From Deltaproteobacteria bacterium (GTDB taxonomy: Bacteria; Myxococcota_A; UBA796; CAJQPC01): a stretch of DNA of 64,000 nt. This document shows, one piece after another, positions 18,885 to 27,045 of this stretch. Position 1 is the stretch's first letter. Each line of letters begins with the position of its first letter. The notes beneath the pieces were generated by a model. That model worked only from the letters and a program-made list of their open reading frames with translations. It had not been told where the DNA came from and made no database searches. The position numbers were made by a program, and so were the translations under genes. Where the stretch lies: positions 1 to 64,000 of the forward strand of contig JADKFE010000127.1 of assembly GCA_016717595.1 (NCBI GenBank), given 5' to 3'.

Positions 18885-19469
18885 CTAGTCGTCGAGCAGG
18901 TACAGGTGCCCGTCGTGCAGCCGGGCGCAGAAGGGCTCAACATCGGCGAACTCGTCCGCGTCGTCCAGGCCCAGGCGCGCGGCGAGGGTGGGGGCGTCGG
19001 CGGGCGGGGCCGAGGTGGGCTCAAACGGCCCGGCCTCCAAGGCGTCCAAGAGCGCGCTCATCGCGTACAGCGCCGAGGACTCAGGGTCCAAACCGGGCAG
19101 GCTGCCCCCTTGGGCGAGGCGTGTGGCCAGCCCGGGGAGGTCACCGCCTTCACCCGAACGCACCCAGCCGGTGAGCGTGAGCGCCACCCAGGCCGCGCCG
19201 CCGTCGAGGCGGGCGTACGCGGCGGCGGCCAGGGGCTCCCCAGCGAGCTCTTCAGCGGCGGCGGCCAGCGCCCGAGGTTTTGACGAGGCGGGGCCGACGT
19301 CAGCGAGCAGCTCCTCGACCTCTTCAGCGTCTCGCTGAACGAGGCGCGCGGCGATCTTCTTGAGCACGACGGCCAAGGCGGCGCCGTCGCGGGCGGTCAA
19401 CGCAGGCCAGGCCTCACGGGCCAGGGGGAGCAGCAGCTCATCACAGGGGGCGCGGAGCCAGGGCATCAT
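18885..19469 (-). CDS. Small acidic protein of unknown function
   Basis: A 194-residue, Ala/Leu/Glu-rich, mostly helical protein without signal peptide or recognised motif. It begins MMPWLRAPCDELLLPL and ends in an acidic stretch (LDDADEFADVEPFCARLHDG). The start was placed at 19469 where GAGGTG precedes a double ATG; the longer upstream reading crosses into the promoter region of the divergent esterase. Genes of this general look often encode lineage-specific cytoplasmic proteins. No function is proposed. Confidence 0.65.
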   Translation of the reverse strand: MMPWLRAPCDELLLPLAREAWPALTARDGAALAVVLKKIAARLVQRDAEEVEELLADVGPASSKPRALAAAAEELAGEPLAAAAYARLDGGAAWVALTLTGWVRSGEGGDLPGLATRLAQGGSLPGLDPESSALYAMSALLDALEAGPFEPTSAPPADAPTLAARLGLDDADEFADVEPFCARLHDGHLYLLDD

Positions 19470-19524
19470 CACCTCAGTTGGGGCCTTCGGGTTATCCCAT
19501 CCCGACCCCATTGAGGAGACGCCC

Positions 19525-20535
19525 ATGAGCCAGCCCCCCCGTGGTTCCCAGACGACGCTGTGGCACGACTCCGCCCGCCTGCGCGGCAATCCTCTGGGAG
19601 ATCCGCACCTTCGGGAGGTGGTGATCCTGCACCCGCCGGGCCTTCACCCCTCGGCGCCTTGCCCCGCGGCCTTGGCGTTGGCGGGCTTCACCGGGGGGAT
19701 CTTCTCGTTCCTCAACCGCCGCTGGCGCGAAGAGAGCCTGCCCGAGCGCCTCGATCGCCTCGTTCACGCCGGGATGCCGCCCTTGCGGATCGTGATCCCC
19801 GATCCGCTCACTCGCCTCGGCGGCGGTCAGTTCTTGGACTCGGTGGGCACCGGAGACTACGGAAGCTGGCTCGTCGAGGAGCTGATGCCCGCCGTAGAGG
19901 CCCAGCACCCCACCGCCGAGACCGGCCCGCCGCGCTGGGGCGTGTTCGGCAAGTCCTCCGGCGGCTACGGCGCGTTGATGCTGCCCACGCTCTTCCCCGG
20001 GCGGTTCTTGGCCGCCGCCGCGCACTCCCCCGACGCGGCCTTCGACGTGGCCTACCCCCCCGACTTCCCCAGCGCCGTCGAGGCCATCCGCGACGCCGGG
20101 GGCGTGGCGGGCTGGCTCGCCACCTTCGAGGCGGGCAGCGGCATGAAGGGCCCCGATCACGCCGTGCTCAACCTCTTGGGCATGTCCTTGGCCTACTCTC
20201 CCGAGCCCGGCGCCACCCCGCTGCCCTGCGTCTTGCCCGTCGATCTAGAGACCGGCGAGCTTGTCCCCGAGGTCTTTGAGCGCTGGCTGGACCACGATCC
20301 CGCCCGCGCGATGCCCCGCCGCCCCGAAGGCGCCCGAGCCCTCAAGATGTTGTGGCTCGACGCGGGGCGCCGAGACGAGTTCCGCCTGCACGTCGGCGCC
20401 CGTCGCGTGCGCCGCGCCCTGGATCCTCTGGGCGTCGCCCTTCGGTACTCTGAGCACAACGGCGGTCACTTCACCTTGAACGATCGCCTCGATCAGAGCC
20501 TCCCCGCCCTCGCCAGGGCGCTCTGGGAGGGGTGA
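19525..20535 (+). CDS. Alpha/beta hydrolase, putative esterase (esterase D-like)
   Basis: A 336-residue alpha/beta hydrolase. The nucleophile elbow is GKSSG (S144) in FGKSSGGYGALMLPTLFPG, a pattern of the esterase D / putative esterase family that includes S-formylglutathione hydrolase and enterochelin esterase relatives. A late Asp region (LWLDAGRRDEF) and His in EHNGGHF near the C-terminus complete the triad. There is no signal peptide, so it is probably cytoplasmic. The start at 19525 has GAGGAG six bases ahead. The substrate is unknown. Confidence 0.82.
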   Translation: MSQPPRGSQTTLWHDSARLRGNPLGDPHLREVVILHPPGLHPSAPCPAALALAGFTGGIFSFLNRRWREESLPERLDRLVHAGMPPLRIVIPDPLTRLGGGQFLDSVGTGDYGSWLVEELMPAVEAQHPTAETGPPRWGVFGKSSGGYGALMLPTLFPGRFLAAAAHSPDAAFDVAYPPDFPSAVEAIRDAGGVAGWLATFEAGSGMKGPDHAVLNLLGMSLAYSPEPGATPLPCVLPVDLETGELVPEVFERWLDHDPARAMPRRPEGARALKMLWLDAGRRDEFRLHVGARRVRRALDPLGVALRYSEHNGGHFTLNDRLDQSLPALARALWEG

Positions 20536-20585
20536 GGCGGCCAGGAGCTGATCGAGATCTGAGCGGACCCCCCGGGCCCTCATCT

Positions 20586-21356
20586 ATGTTCGCCGTGATG
20601 CTTGCAATCCTCCTCACACTTCTGGCATGCTCACCCGTTTCGGGTGTCGCCATCGACTCCGCGGACGACACCGCCGCGGACACCGCTGATGAGGTCAAGC
20701 TCACCCAGGTGAACGACGGCCCCGCGTGGTGCCTCGACGTCGAGGACGCCTCCTTGGGCTCCTTCGGCTACGCCGGTGACCACGCCGAGATCGCCCACGG
20801 CGTCGAGGTCTTCGTGGCCGCTGAAGGCGCCGACTTCTCGGAGCTGGTCGGTGAGGAGGCCCTCGACCTCCCCGGCGACTTCTCCGTGGGCCTGCGCGCC
20901 GAGGCCGGCGATCGGTACGCCCAGATCACCACGCCCCTGTTCACGATCACTGAAGACGCGCTCAGCTTCTCCCAGCTCAGCGAGGCCGATCACCGCGGCG
21001 TGGAGATCCTCGTCGAGCTGCTCGCGCCCAACGGCGCGCTCCTCGCCGTGGGCCGTGTGCCCGCGCTGACCGGCGGCTACGTCCCGGCGATGCCCGGCGA
21101 GGGTGACGACGATCACGACGATCAGGCCGAGACCAAAACGAACACCGGCAACGGCGGCACCACCTCCACCGAGTCAAGCGCGGGCCTGTTCACGCCGCAG
21201 CAGCTTGATCTGAGCCCCTGGCGCGGGCAGTCCGCGCGCCTGCGCTTCTCTCAGCGCAGCGTCATGGAGCGTGTCGCGTTCTTCACGCTCCTCGACGACC
21301 TCTGCCACCAGGCGCCCTCGGCTGAGGCCGCCGTGGTGCCCCTGACCGCGCGTTAA
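20586..21356 (+). CDS. Lipoprotein of unknown function
   Basis: A 256-residue lipoprotein with signal peptide MFAVMLAILLTLLACSP. An acidic Asp/Ala/Thr linker (DSADDTAADTADE) follows the lipid cysteine, as in many surface lipoproteins of this group, then a beta-rich domain. A second acidic/Gly-Thr linker lies near residues 175-200 and the end is FTLLDDLCHQ. No family is recognised. It ends 25 bases from the stop of minE on the other strand. Confidence 0.75.
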   Translation: MFAVMLAILLTLLACSPVSGVAIDSADDTAADTADEVKLTQVNDGPAWCLDVEDASLGSFGYAGDHAEIAHGVEVFVAAEGADFSELVGEEALDLPGDFSVGLRAEAGDRYAQITTPLFTITEDALSFSQLSEADHRGVEILVELLAPNGALLAVGRVPALTGGYVPAMPGEGDDDHDDQAETKTNTGNGGTTSTESSAGLFTPQQLDLSPWRGQSARLRFSQRSVMERVAFFTLLDDLCHQAPSAEAAVVPLTAR

Positions 21357-21380
21357 GCCGCGTCGGCCAGGGCCTTGACG

Positions 21381-21650
21381 TCACACCGCGCGGGCGACGA
21401 CCCGGCGCACCGGCACGTTCGAGACCAAGGCGATCTCGCCGTTCGAGCGCTCCAGCTTGAAGTCCACGGAGTCGCGGTCGATCTCGACATAACGGCCGAT
21501 CACCTCAATGATCTCCGCCTTCATCGAGTCGAGCTGGGCGGGGCTCAGGTCCACCTGATCGTGGACGAGCAGCAGCTTGAGCCGCGCCTTGGCGTCATCT
21601 TTGGAGCCCAGACGGCTCCCGAAAACCCGGTTGATGAGCTCCATCATCAC
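21381..21650 (-). CDS. minE: Cell division topological specificity factor MinE
   Basis: An 89-residue protein, the normal MinE length. The N-terminal membrane-targeting and anti-MinCD segment (ELINRVFGSR...AKARLKLLLVHDQ) is followed by the dimerisation domain (MKAEIIEVIGRYVEIDRDSV, then LERSNGEIALVSNVPVRRV). MinE stimulates the MinD ATPase and drives MinCD away from midcell. Its start overlaps the minD stop by four bases, so the pair is coupled, and it is the last gene of minCDE. Confidence 0.95.
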   Translation of the reverse strand: MMMELINRVFGSRLGSKDDAKARLKLLLVHDQVDLSPAQLDSMKAEIIEVIGRYVEIDRDSVDFKLERSNGEIALVSNVPVRRVVARAV

Positions 21651-22456
21651 ACACCTGCCTTGGCCGAGAGGCCCATCCAGCGCTTGACGTTCTCCCAGAT
21701 ACCCACGGGCTGAAGCGCGACGAAGGGCACGTCGGCCTCACCAGACACCCGGCGGGCGATGCGGCGGTAGGCCTCACCGACGACGGAGGTGTCGTCGAAG
21801 GCCACGGGCGCGCCACGGTTCGCGGAGACGATGATGTCCTCGTGATCCGGCACGACCCCGATGAGCGGGATGGCCAAGATCTCCAGGATGTCGTCCTTGT
21901 TGAGCATGTCGCCGCGGTCCACCATCTTCTGGCGGAAGCGGTTGATGATCAGCCGGGGCTCGGGCAGCTCAGCGGCCTCGACGAGCCCGATGATGCGGTC
22001 GGCGTCGCGGATCGCGGAGACCTCAGGCGTGGTGACGATGATCGCCTTGTCGGCCCCAGCGATGGAGTTCTTGAAGCCCTGCTCGATGCCCGCGGGGCAG
22101 TCGATGATGACGTAGTCGAACTCCGCCTTGAGCTGCTCGACGAGCTTCCGCATCTGCTCCGGGTTCACCGCCGACTTGTCGCGGGTCTGGGCTGCGGGCA
22201 GCAAGAAGAGGTTCTCAAGCCGTTTGTCGCGGATCAGGGCCTGCTTGAGCCGGCACTCGCCCTCGATGACATGCACGAGGTCGTAGACGATCCGGTTCTC
22301 AAGGCCCAGGATCACGTCGAGGTTACGCAGCCCGATGTCTGCGTCTACGACGGCGACCTTGTGGCCCATCATGGCGAGGGAGACGGAGAGGTTGGCAGAC
22401 GTGGTCGTCTTGCCGACTCCACCCTTTCCCGAGGTGATGACGATGCACTCGCTCAT
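21647..22456 (-). CDS. minD: Septum site-determining ATPase MinD
   Basis: A 269-residue ParA/MRP-family ATPase with the deviant Walker A GKGGVGKTT at residues 10-18 and typical MinD segments (VVDADIGLRNLDVILGLENR, IIDCPAGIEQGF, TTPEVSAIRDADRIIGL). The C-terminal amphipathic helix (WENVKRWMGL) binds the membrane. ATP-bound MinD recruits MinC to the membrane and is released by MinE. A GAGGAG site precedes the start. It is the middle gene of the minCDE operon. Confidence 0.96.
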   Translation of the reverse strand: MSECIVITSGKGGVGKTTTSANLSVSLAMMGHKVAVVDADIGLRNLDVILGLENRIVYDLVHVIEGECRLKQALIRDKRLENLFLLPAAQTRDKSAVNPEQMRKLVEQLKAEFDYVIIDCPAGIEQGFKNSIAGADKAIIVTTPEVSAIRDADRIIGLVEAAELPEPRLIINRFRQKMVDRGDMLNKDDILEILAIPLIGVVPDHEDIIVSANRGAPVAFDDTSVVGEAYRRIARRVSGEADVPFVALQPVGIWENVKRWMGLSAKAGV

Positions 22457-22489
22457 AGCTTCTGCTCCTCTGTTCGCTCAGCGTCTGCT

Positions 22490-23371
22490 TCAGCTCTGCC
22501 CAGGATTGCGTGGCAGGCGTCCCGCGTAGGGTTCGATGGTGATCTCGGCGCCGTTCACCCAGGCGATCTCCGGGGCGTGGCCATAGCGGACGTTCGTGGC
22601 GGGCCGCGCCGCGGGGAAGGCGATCTTCCGGCCGATGCGGAGCTGCGGCGCCCGCAGATCAAAGCTCAGGATGATCGCCGACTCGTCGCCCCGGGCCCCG
22701 GCGTGAACCGTGCCTTTGAGCGCCCCGAAGACGTGCACGTTGCCCACGGCGATGATCTCGGCGCCGGGGTTCACGTCGCCGTAGACGACGACGTCGCCGG
22801 AGTACCGCACGACCTGGCCGGAGCGTAAACCCCGGTCAATACACAAGGTCCGGCGGCCCAAGGGCTCGACGGGGGCGACCTCATCGGCGTCGCCTTCACA
22901 CACCAGCACCTCGTCCTCGGCCTTGGGCGCGGCGATGGCCTCGGCCTTGGCGGCGGGGCTGGGCTCGGCCTTGGCGGCGGGTTTGGTGGGCTGGGCGGGC
23001 TCGTCTTCAGTGGGCGGCTCGTCGAGATCCTGCGCCCGGCGCGGCCAGACGCGGAGCTTCAGCTCACGCTCGGCGTAGCGCTGGAGGTTCTCCGGCGTGC
23101 AGTAGAGCCCCGTGGCCGTGACGCCGAACTCGTCCTTGAGGACGTGGATCAGCCGCCGCAGGTCGAACAGCTCGATGGTGCGGGCCTTCAGGTCCAGCCG
23201 CGCGTCCATGCCCCGGAAACGGTCGGGGGTCGCGGAGAAGGTGTCACGCACGGCCTGACGCAGCGCCTCAAAAGACGCGGACGGGTCAAGCTCCAGGACG
23301 AGCACGCCGTCGAGGGCATGCAACACCAGAGCACCCCCGGTAGGGGGTCGCTGCTCAGCGGGGAGGGTCAT
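22490..23371 (-). CDS. minC: Septum site-determining protein MinC
   Basis: A 293-residue FtsZ-assembly inhibitor. An N-terminal domain (1-115) precedes a long Ala/Pro/Lys/Glu-rich linker (about 120-180), then the C-terminal beta-helix that binds MinD (QVVRYSGDVVVYGDVNPGAE, AVGNVHVFGALKGTVHAGA, then ELIS-like SAIILSFDLRAPQLRIG). It is longer than the E. coli protein (about 230) because of the linker. No clear ribosome site is visible ahead of the start. It is the first gene of minCDE. Confidence 0.92.
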   Translation of the reverse strand: MTLPAEQRPPTGGALVLHALDGVLVLELDPSASFEALRQAVRDTFSATPDRFRGMDARLDLKARTIELFDLRRLIHVLKDEFGVTATGLYCTPENLQRYAERELKLRVWPRRAQDLDEPPTEDEPAQPTKPAAKAEPSPAAKAEAIAAPKAEDEVLVCEGDADEVAPVEPLGRRTLCIDRGLRSGQVVRYSGDVVVYGDVNPGAEIIAVGNVHVFGALKGTVHAGARGDESAIILSFDLRAPQLRIGRKIAFPAARPATNVRYGHAPEIAWVNGAEITIEPYAGRLPRNPGQS

Positions 23372-23438
23372 GGGACAGCCGGAGGGGAGGGCGCGCCGAG
23401 GGGGAGGGGGATCTCCCAGGACTTCGGCGCGGGGAGGG

Positions 23439-23459
23439 GCGTGAAGGGAGACTTCACGC
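23439..23459 (-). terminator. Hairpin in the minC upstream region
   Basis: Perfect 8-bp stem GCGTGAAG / CTTCACGC with a 5-base loop, between the stop of the upstream lipoprotein gene (23544) and the minC start (23371), both on the minus strand. It may end the lipoprotein transcript. If transcription of minCDE starts at the TTGACA just upstream, it would instead lie in the minC leader. There is no T-tract. Confidence 0.35.
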
Positions 23460-23489
23460 TGATTGGCTGTCTACCATGACTTCATGTAG

Positions 23490-23517
23490 TGGCGCAATAA
23501 AAATCTTGTCGTGTCAA
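23490..23517 (-). promoter_or_regulatory. Possible minCDE promoter
   Basis: On the minus strand TTGACA (23512-23517) is followed by the only AT-rich run of the neighbourhood (GATTTTTATTG). A perfect -10 at 17 bases is absent, so this is a weak candidate. Confidence 0.25.
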
Positions 23518-23543
23518 CACTTGGATGCATCTGAGGCCGACGA

Positions 23544-23972
23544 TCAGAAGGTCGTCGGGCGGATCGTGACCGCGTCATAGGCGTCGAGAGAGTCATACGC
23601 CACGATGTCGATCTGGTAGCCGCTGTAGTAGCAGTCCATGGTCGTTGAGTACTGCAGCCAGTCGGAGAACCAGATCTGCGGGGTGGGGCCCTCGGGGAAG
23701 AGCTGGAAGGTCTCGACGAAGGTGCCGCGGGCGTCGTACACGTCGGCATACACCGCGACGACGTCCTGCGCGCCGTTGTTGTCGATCACCTCGGTCTCAA
23801 ACCACCAGATGAAGTCGTTGTAGTAGCTGTCGTAGTAGCAGCCGGCGTCAGCCCAGTTGACGGTTGGGGCGACGTTCACAGGCCGCGGCGCGGGATCGTT
23901 GTCATCGGAGACGACGATACAACCGCTGGAGAGGGAGAGGGTCAGGGCCATCAGGAAGGCGTCGCTGCGCAT
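23544..23972 (-). CDS. Small Tyr/Asp-rich lipoprotein
   Basis: A 142-residue lipoprotein (MRSDAFLMALTLSLSSGCIV). The mature part is rich in Tyr, Asp and aromatic residues (CYYDSYYNDFIWWFETEV, then WLQYSTTMDCYYSGYQ), with two further cysteines that might pair, and looks like a single small beta domain of the kind that carries predicted beta-sandwich folds. The start at 23972 has GGAGGA seven bases ahead. It is divergent from the methyltransferase gene. Function unknown. Confidence 0.8.
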   Translation of the reverse strand: MRSDAFLMALTLSLSSGCIVVSDDNDPAPRPVNVAPTVNWADAGCYYDSYYNDFIWWFETEVIDNNGAQDVVAVYADVYDARGTFVETFQLFPEGPTPQIWFSDWLQYSTTMDCYYSGYQIDIVAYDSLDAYDAVTIRPTTF

Positions 23973-24098
23973 GGTGTTGTCCTCCGTTCTGGCCGCCACG
24001 ACGGCGAGGGCGTCTGGGCTATTCACCGCATGTCGCTTTCTGTTGGTGGCGGGATCCTCCGCCGGATACCGGAGCACCCCGCAAAGCCCGAGCCGCCG

Positions 24099-25256
24099 AT
24101 GTACACCCGCCTCCGCCTCACCGACGACACCCTCGGCCCCGTGGGCCGCGGGCACCCTTGGGTCTGGAAGGGCGGCGTCGAGGGCCGGGCCAAGGTGGGC
24201 GAGTGGGTGGAGCTCACCGACGGCAAAGGCCGCGTGGTCGCCTTCGGCGTCTTTGACGAGGGGGCGATCCCCGTGCGTGTGCTCGCCCGCAGCGCCCGCG
24301 ACCCGGCGGCCTTGGTCACCGAGCGCATCACCCGCGCCGATCGCCTGCGCGCGGGCCTTGGGCTTGGCGACACCGACTGTTACCGCGTCGTGAACGGCGA
24401 AGGCGACCAGCTCCCCGGCGTGGTGATCGACCGCTACGCCGATCTCGCCGTGCTGCGCCTCTACTCCCGCGCCTGGGAGCCCATGCTCGACGAGCTCGCG
24501 GACGCCATCATGGGCTTGGGCTGGGCGAAGACGGTGTTTCGCCGCCTGGGCGTGGGCCTCGTGGATGGCGAGCAGGGCGGCGGCGTCACCCTTCGAGGCC
24601 CCGAGACCCCGCGGTCTCTGATCGTCAAGGAGCACAGCCTGCGGTTCATCGTGCGCCCCTATGAGGGCCAAAAGACGGGGCTCTTCTTAGATCAGCGCGA
24701 GCACCGCCGCCGCGTCGGGGAGCTGGGCCGCGACCGTGAGGTGGTGAACCTCTTCGGCTACACCGGGGGCTTCTCGGTGTTCGCCGCCGCCGGTGGCGCC
24801 CGCCGGGTGACCACCGTAGACGTCGCGGGCCCGGCCTTGGAGGACGCCAAAGAGAACTTCCGCCTCAACGGCCTCGACCCCGGCCAGCACGCCTTCGAGC
24901 GCGCCGACGCCTTCAAGTGGGAGCCGAGCGCCAAGCCCGACCTGCTCATCTGCGATCCGCCGAGCCTCACCAAAGAGAAGGACGACGACGCCGGGGCGCG
25001 GAAGGCCTACCGCGATCTCAACGGGCGCGTGGCGATGTGGGTGCGCCGGGACGGCCTCTTCGCGACGGCGTCGTGCACCGCGCGGCTCTCCGGCGCGCGC
25101 TGGGAGGAGGCGGTTCGTGAGGGCTTACGCAAGGCCGGGCGCTGGGCGTGGATCGAGCGCTCTGAAGCGCCAGCGGACCACCCCGTCGCCGTGGAGCACC
25201 CCGAGGGCCGCTACCTGAAATGGGCGCTGCTTCGCCGCTTTGACGGCGCGACCTGA
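24099..25256 (+). CDS. Class I SAM-dependent rRNA methyltransferase, RlmI-like
   Basis: A 385-residue protein with the RlmI/YccW layout. The N-terminal PUA-like domain (GHPWVWKGGVEG, then GVFDEG) is followed by a central EEHD-like region (RPYEGQKTGLFLDQREHR) and a Rossmann methyltransferase domain with the SAM motif NLFGYTGGFSVFAA, acidic TTVDVAG and the catalytic motif ICDPPSL. RlmI makes m5C1962 in E. coli 23S rRNA; the catalytic cysteine region TASCTARL is present. The start at MYTRLRL fits the family; 24030 is an in-frame alternative. Neither has a clear ribosome site. Confidence 0.88.
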   Translation: MYTRLRLTDDTLGPVGRGHPWVWKGGVEGRAKVGEWVELTDGKGRVVAFGVFDEGAIPVRVLARSARDPAALVTERITRADRLRAGLGLGDTDCYRVVNGEGDQLPGVVIDRYADLAVLRLYSRAWEPMLDELADAIMGLGWAKTVFRRLGVGLVDGEQGGGVTLRGPETPRSLIVKEHSLRFIVRPYEGQKTGLFLDQREHRRRVGELGRDREVVNLFGYTGGFSVFAAAGGARRVTTVDVAGPALEDAKENFRLNGLDPGQHAFERADAFKWEPSAKPDLLICDPPSLTKEKDDDAGARKAYRDLNGRVAMWVRRDGLFATASCTARLSGARWEEAVREGLRKAGRWAWIERSEAPADHPVAVEHPEGRYLKWALLRRFDGAT

Positions 25257-25524
25257 GCCCCCGGTTGACACCGCCTTGTGTGTGTGTGAAGGAAGATTTC
25301 TCTCTCCTCTCTCTACATCTACCGGCAAGGTCCTGCATGCAGGGTACTGCCTCCCTCGGCGCCACATCGCCCCGAGTCCCCCTGACCGACGCGCCGCGCG
25401 GGCCACGCCTGCCCCGCGGCGCTCGTCTATTCCCTTTTTCTGAGCCAACGATGGCCCCCCTGCGCGTCGCCCCACCACGGGCGCGGCCGCTGGTTGAGGC
25501 CTCCCGGCTCGCCTGGAGTGTTCC
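25257..25524 (+). promoter_or_regulatory. Long leader of the rng gene with palindrome
   Basis: 268 bases without a gene. It begins with TTGACA (25265-25270) and a (TG)n run, then a pyrimidine-rich stretch (25298-25320) and a perfect 12-bp palindrome CCTGCATGCAGG at 25332-25343, a possible operator. No open frame looks like protein. RNase E/G genes elsewhere are controlled through their leaders, so this region may serve that role, but the sequence alone does not show it. Confidence 0.35.
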
Positions 25525-27045
25525 GTGCCCGCAGAGATCATCGTCAACGTCACTGGTAAGGAGACTCGGGTCGCCCTGATCGAGAACAGCCAGCTTGCTG
25601 AGCTGCACATTGACCGAGGCCGTGAGCGCGGCACCGTCGGCAACGTGTACAAGGGCAAGGTGGTGCGGGTTCTCCCGGGGATGCAGGCCGCGTTCGTCGA
25701 CATCGGCTTAGAGCGCGCGGCCTTCCTCTACGTCGGCGACATCTTCCCCGAGTTCTTGGAGCTTCACAAAGACGCCACCCCCACCACCCCGGACGAGACG
25801 GTGGTGGAGGAGATCCCGCGCGCCCAGCCTCGCGCTGGCCAGCCCGCGATCCAGGATCTTCTGAAGGAGGGCCAAGAGATCGTCGTGCAGGTCGCCAAGG
25901 ACCCGATCGGCACCAAAGGCGCTCGGCTCACCACCCACATCACCCTGCCGGGCCGGTACATCGTCTACATGCCCACGGTGGAGCACGTCGGCATCTCTCG
26001 GCGCATCGAGAAAGACAAAGAGCGCCGCCGCCTGCGTGAGTTTGTCGAGCGCCACCGCCCCAAAGGCGCGGGCTTCATCGTGCGTACGGTCTGCGCCAGC
26101 CAGCCTGAAGAGATCCTCCAGCAGGACATGGACTACCTCCTGCGCACCTGGGAGAAGATCAAGGCCGCCGCCGCCGCCAAGAAGCCGCCGAGCCTGCTTC
26201 ACCAAGACTACAACCTCGTCATCCGCTTCTTGCGCGACGGCCTCACCGAGCAGATCGACCGCGTCGTCTTGGACGACCGCGCCGCGTTTGACGAGGTGCA
26301 GACGTTCATGTCTGACTTCATGCCCAACTTCAAGGACCGGGTTCACCTCTACCGGGGCAAAGAGCCGGTCTTTGACGTGTATGGCGTCGAGACGGAGATC
26401 ATGCGGTCTCTGGGCCGCAAGGTCTGGCTCAAGAGCGGCGGTTACCTCATCATCGACCAGACCGAGGCGCTCACCGCCATCGACGTCAACTCCGGGAAGT
26501 TCGTGGGCAACACCTCTCTGGAGGACACCACGACGAAGATCAACCTGGAGGCCGCCAAAGAGATCGTCTACCAGCTCCGGCTGCGGAACATCGGCGGCAT
26601 CATCATCATCGACTTCATCGACATGGACAAAGAGTCCAACCGCGACAAGGTCTACAAGGCCTTGGAGGAGGAGGTGAAGCGCGACAAGGCGCGCACCAAC
26701 GTCCTCAAGATCAGCGAGCTGGGCCTCGTCGAGATGACCCGCAAACGGGTTCAAGAAGATCTCACCCGCTTCATCACCGAGCCTTGCCCGGTGTGCCAAG
26801 GCAACGGCCACGTCCGCAGCCGCGAGACGATCTGCTTCGAGATCTTCCGCGAGGTGCAGCGTGAGGCGGGTCGCTCGCCCAAGAAGGAGAACATCTACGT
26901 CAACGTGAGCCCGGCCGTGGCCGACATGCTCTACACCGACGAGATGGACTCTTTGGAGCAGGTCGAGCGTGAGCTGGGCAAACGCCTCGTGGTGCGCGCC
27001 TTGGCCCACTTCCACCAGGAGCACTACGAGGTCTACGCGCGTTGA
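25525..27045 (+). CDS. rng: Ribonuclease G (RNase E/G family endoribonuclease)
   Basis: A 506-residue endoribonuclease for rRNA 5'-end maturation and mRNA decay. It begins with the conserved EIIVNVTGKETRVALIE, has the S1 RNA-binding domain from about residue 37 (VGNVYKGKVVRVLPGMQAAF), the 5' sensor/RNase H region, the catalytic Mg site IIIDFIDMD near 362 and the zinc-link CPVC near 420. The length equals RNase G and lacks the C-terminal degradosome scaffold of RNase E. The start is GTG with GGAGTG ahead. The downstream helicase gene starts inside its stop codon. Confidence 0.95.
   Translation: MPAEIIVNVTGKETRVALIENSQLAELHIDRGRERGTVGNVYKGKVVRVLPGMQAAFVDIGLERAAFLYVGDIFPEFLELHKDATPTTPDETVVEEIPRAQPRAGQPAIQDLLKEGQEIVVQVAKDPIGTKGARLTTHITLPGRYIVYMPTVEHVGISRRIEKDKERRRLREFVERHRPKGAGFIVRTVCASQPEEILQQDMDYLLRTWEKIKAAAAAKKPPSLLHQDYNLVIRFLRDGLTEQIDRVVLDDRAAFDEVQTFMSDFMPNFKDRVHLYRGKEPVFDVYGVETEIMRSLGRKVWLKSGGYLIIDQTEALTAIDVNSGKFVGNTSLEDTTTKINLEAAKEIVYQLRLRNIGGIIIIDFIDMDKESNRDKVYKALEEEVKRDKARTNVLKISELGLVEMTRKRVQEDLTRFITEPCPVCQGNGHVRSRETICFEIFREVQREAGRSPKKENIYVNVSPAVADMLYTDEMDSLEQVERELGKRLVVRALAHFHQEHYEVYAR

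Noticed and set aside
25708..27024. 438-codon minus-strand frame opposite rng
   Set aside because: RNase G is unmistakable on the + strand; the antisense frame has no recognisable protein features.
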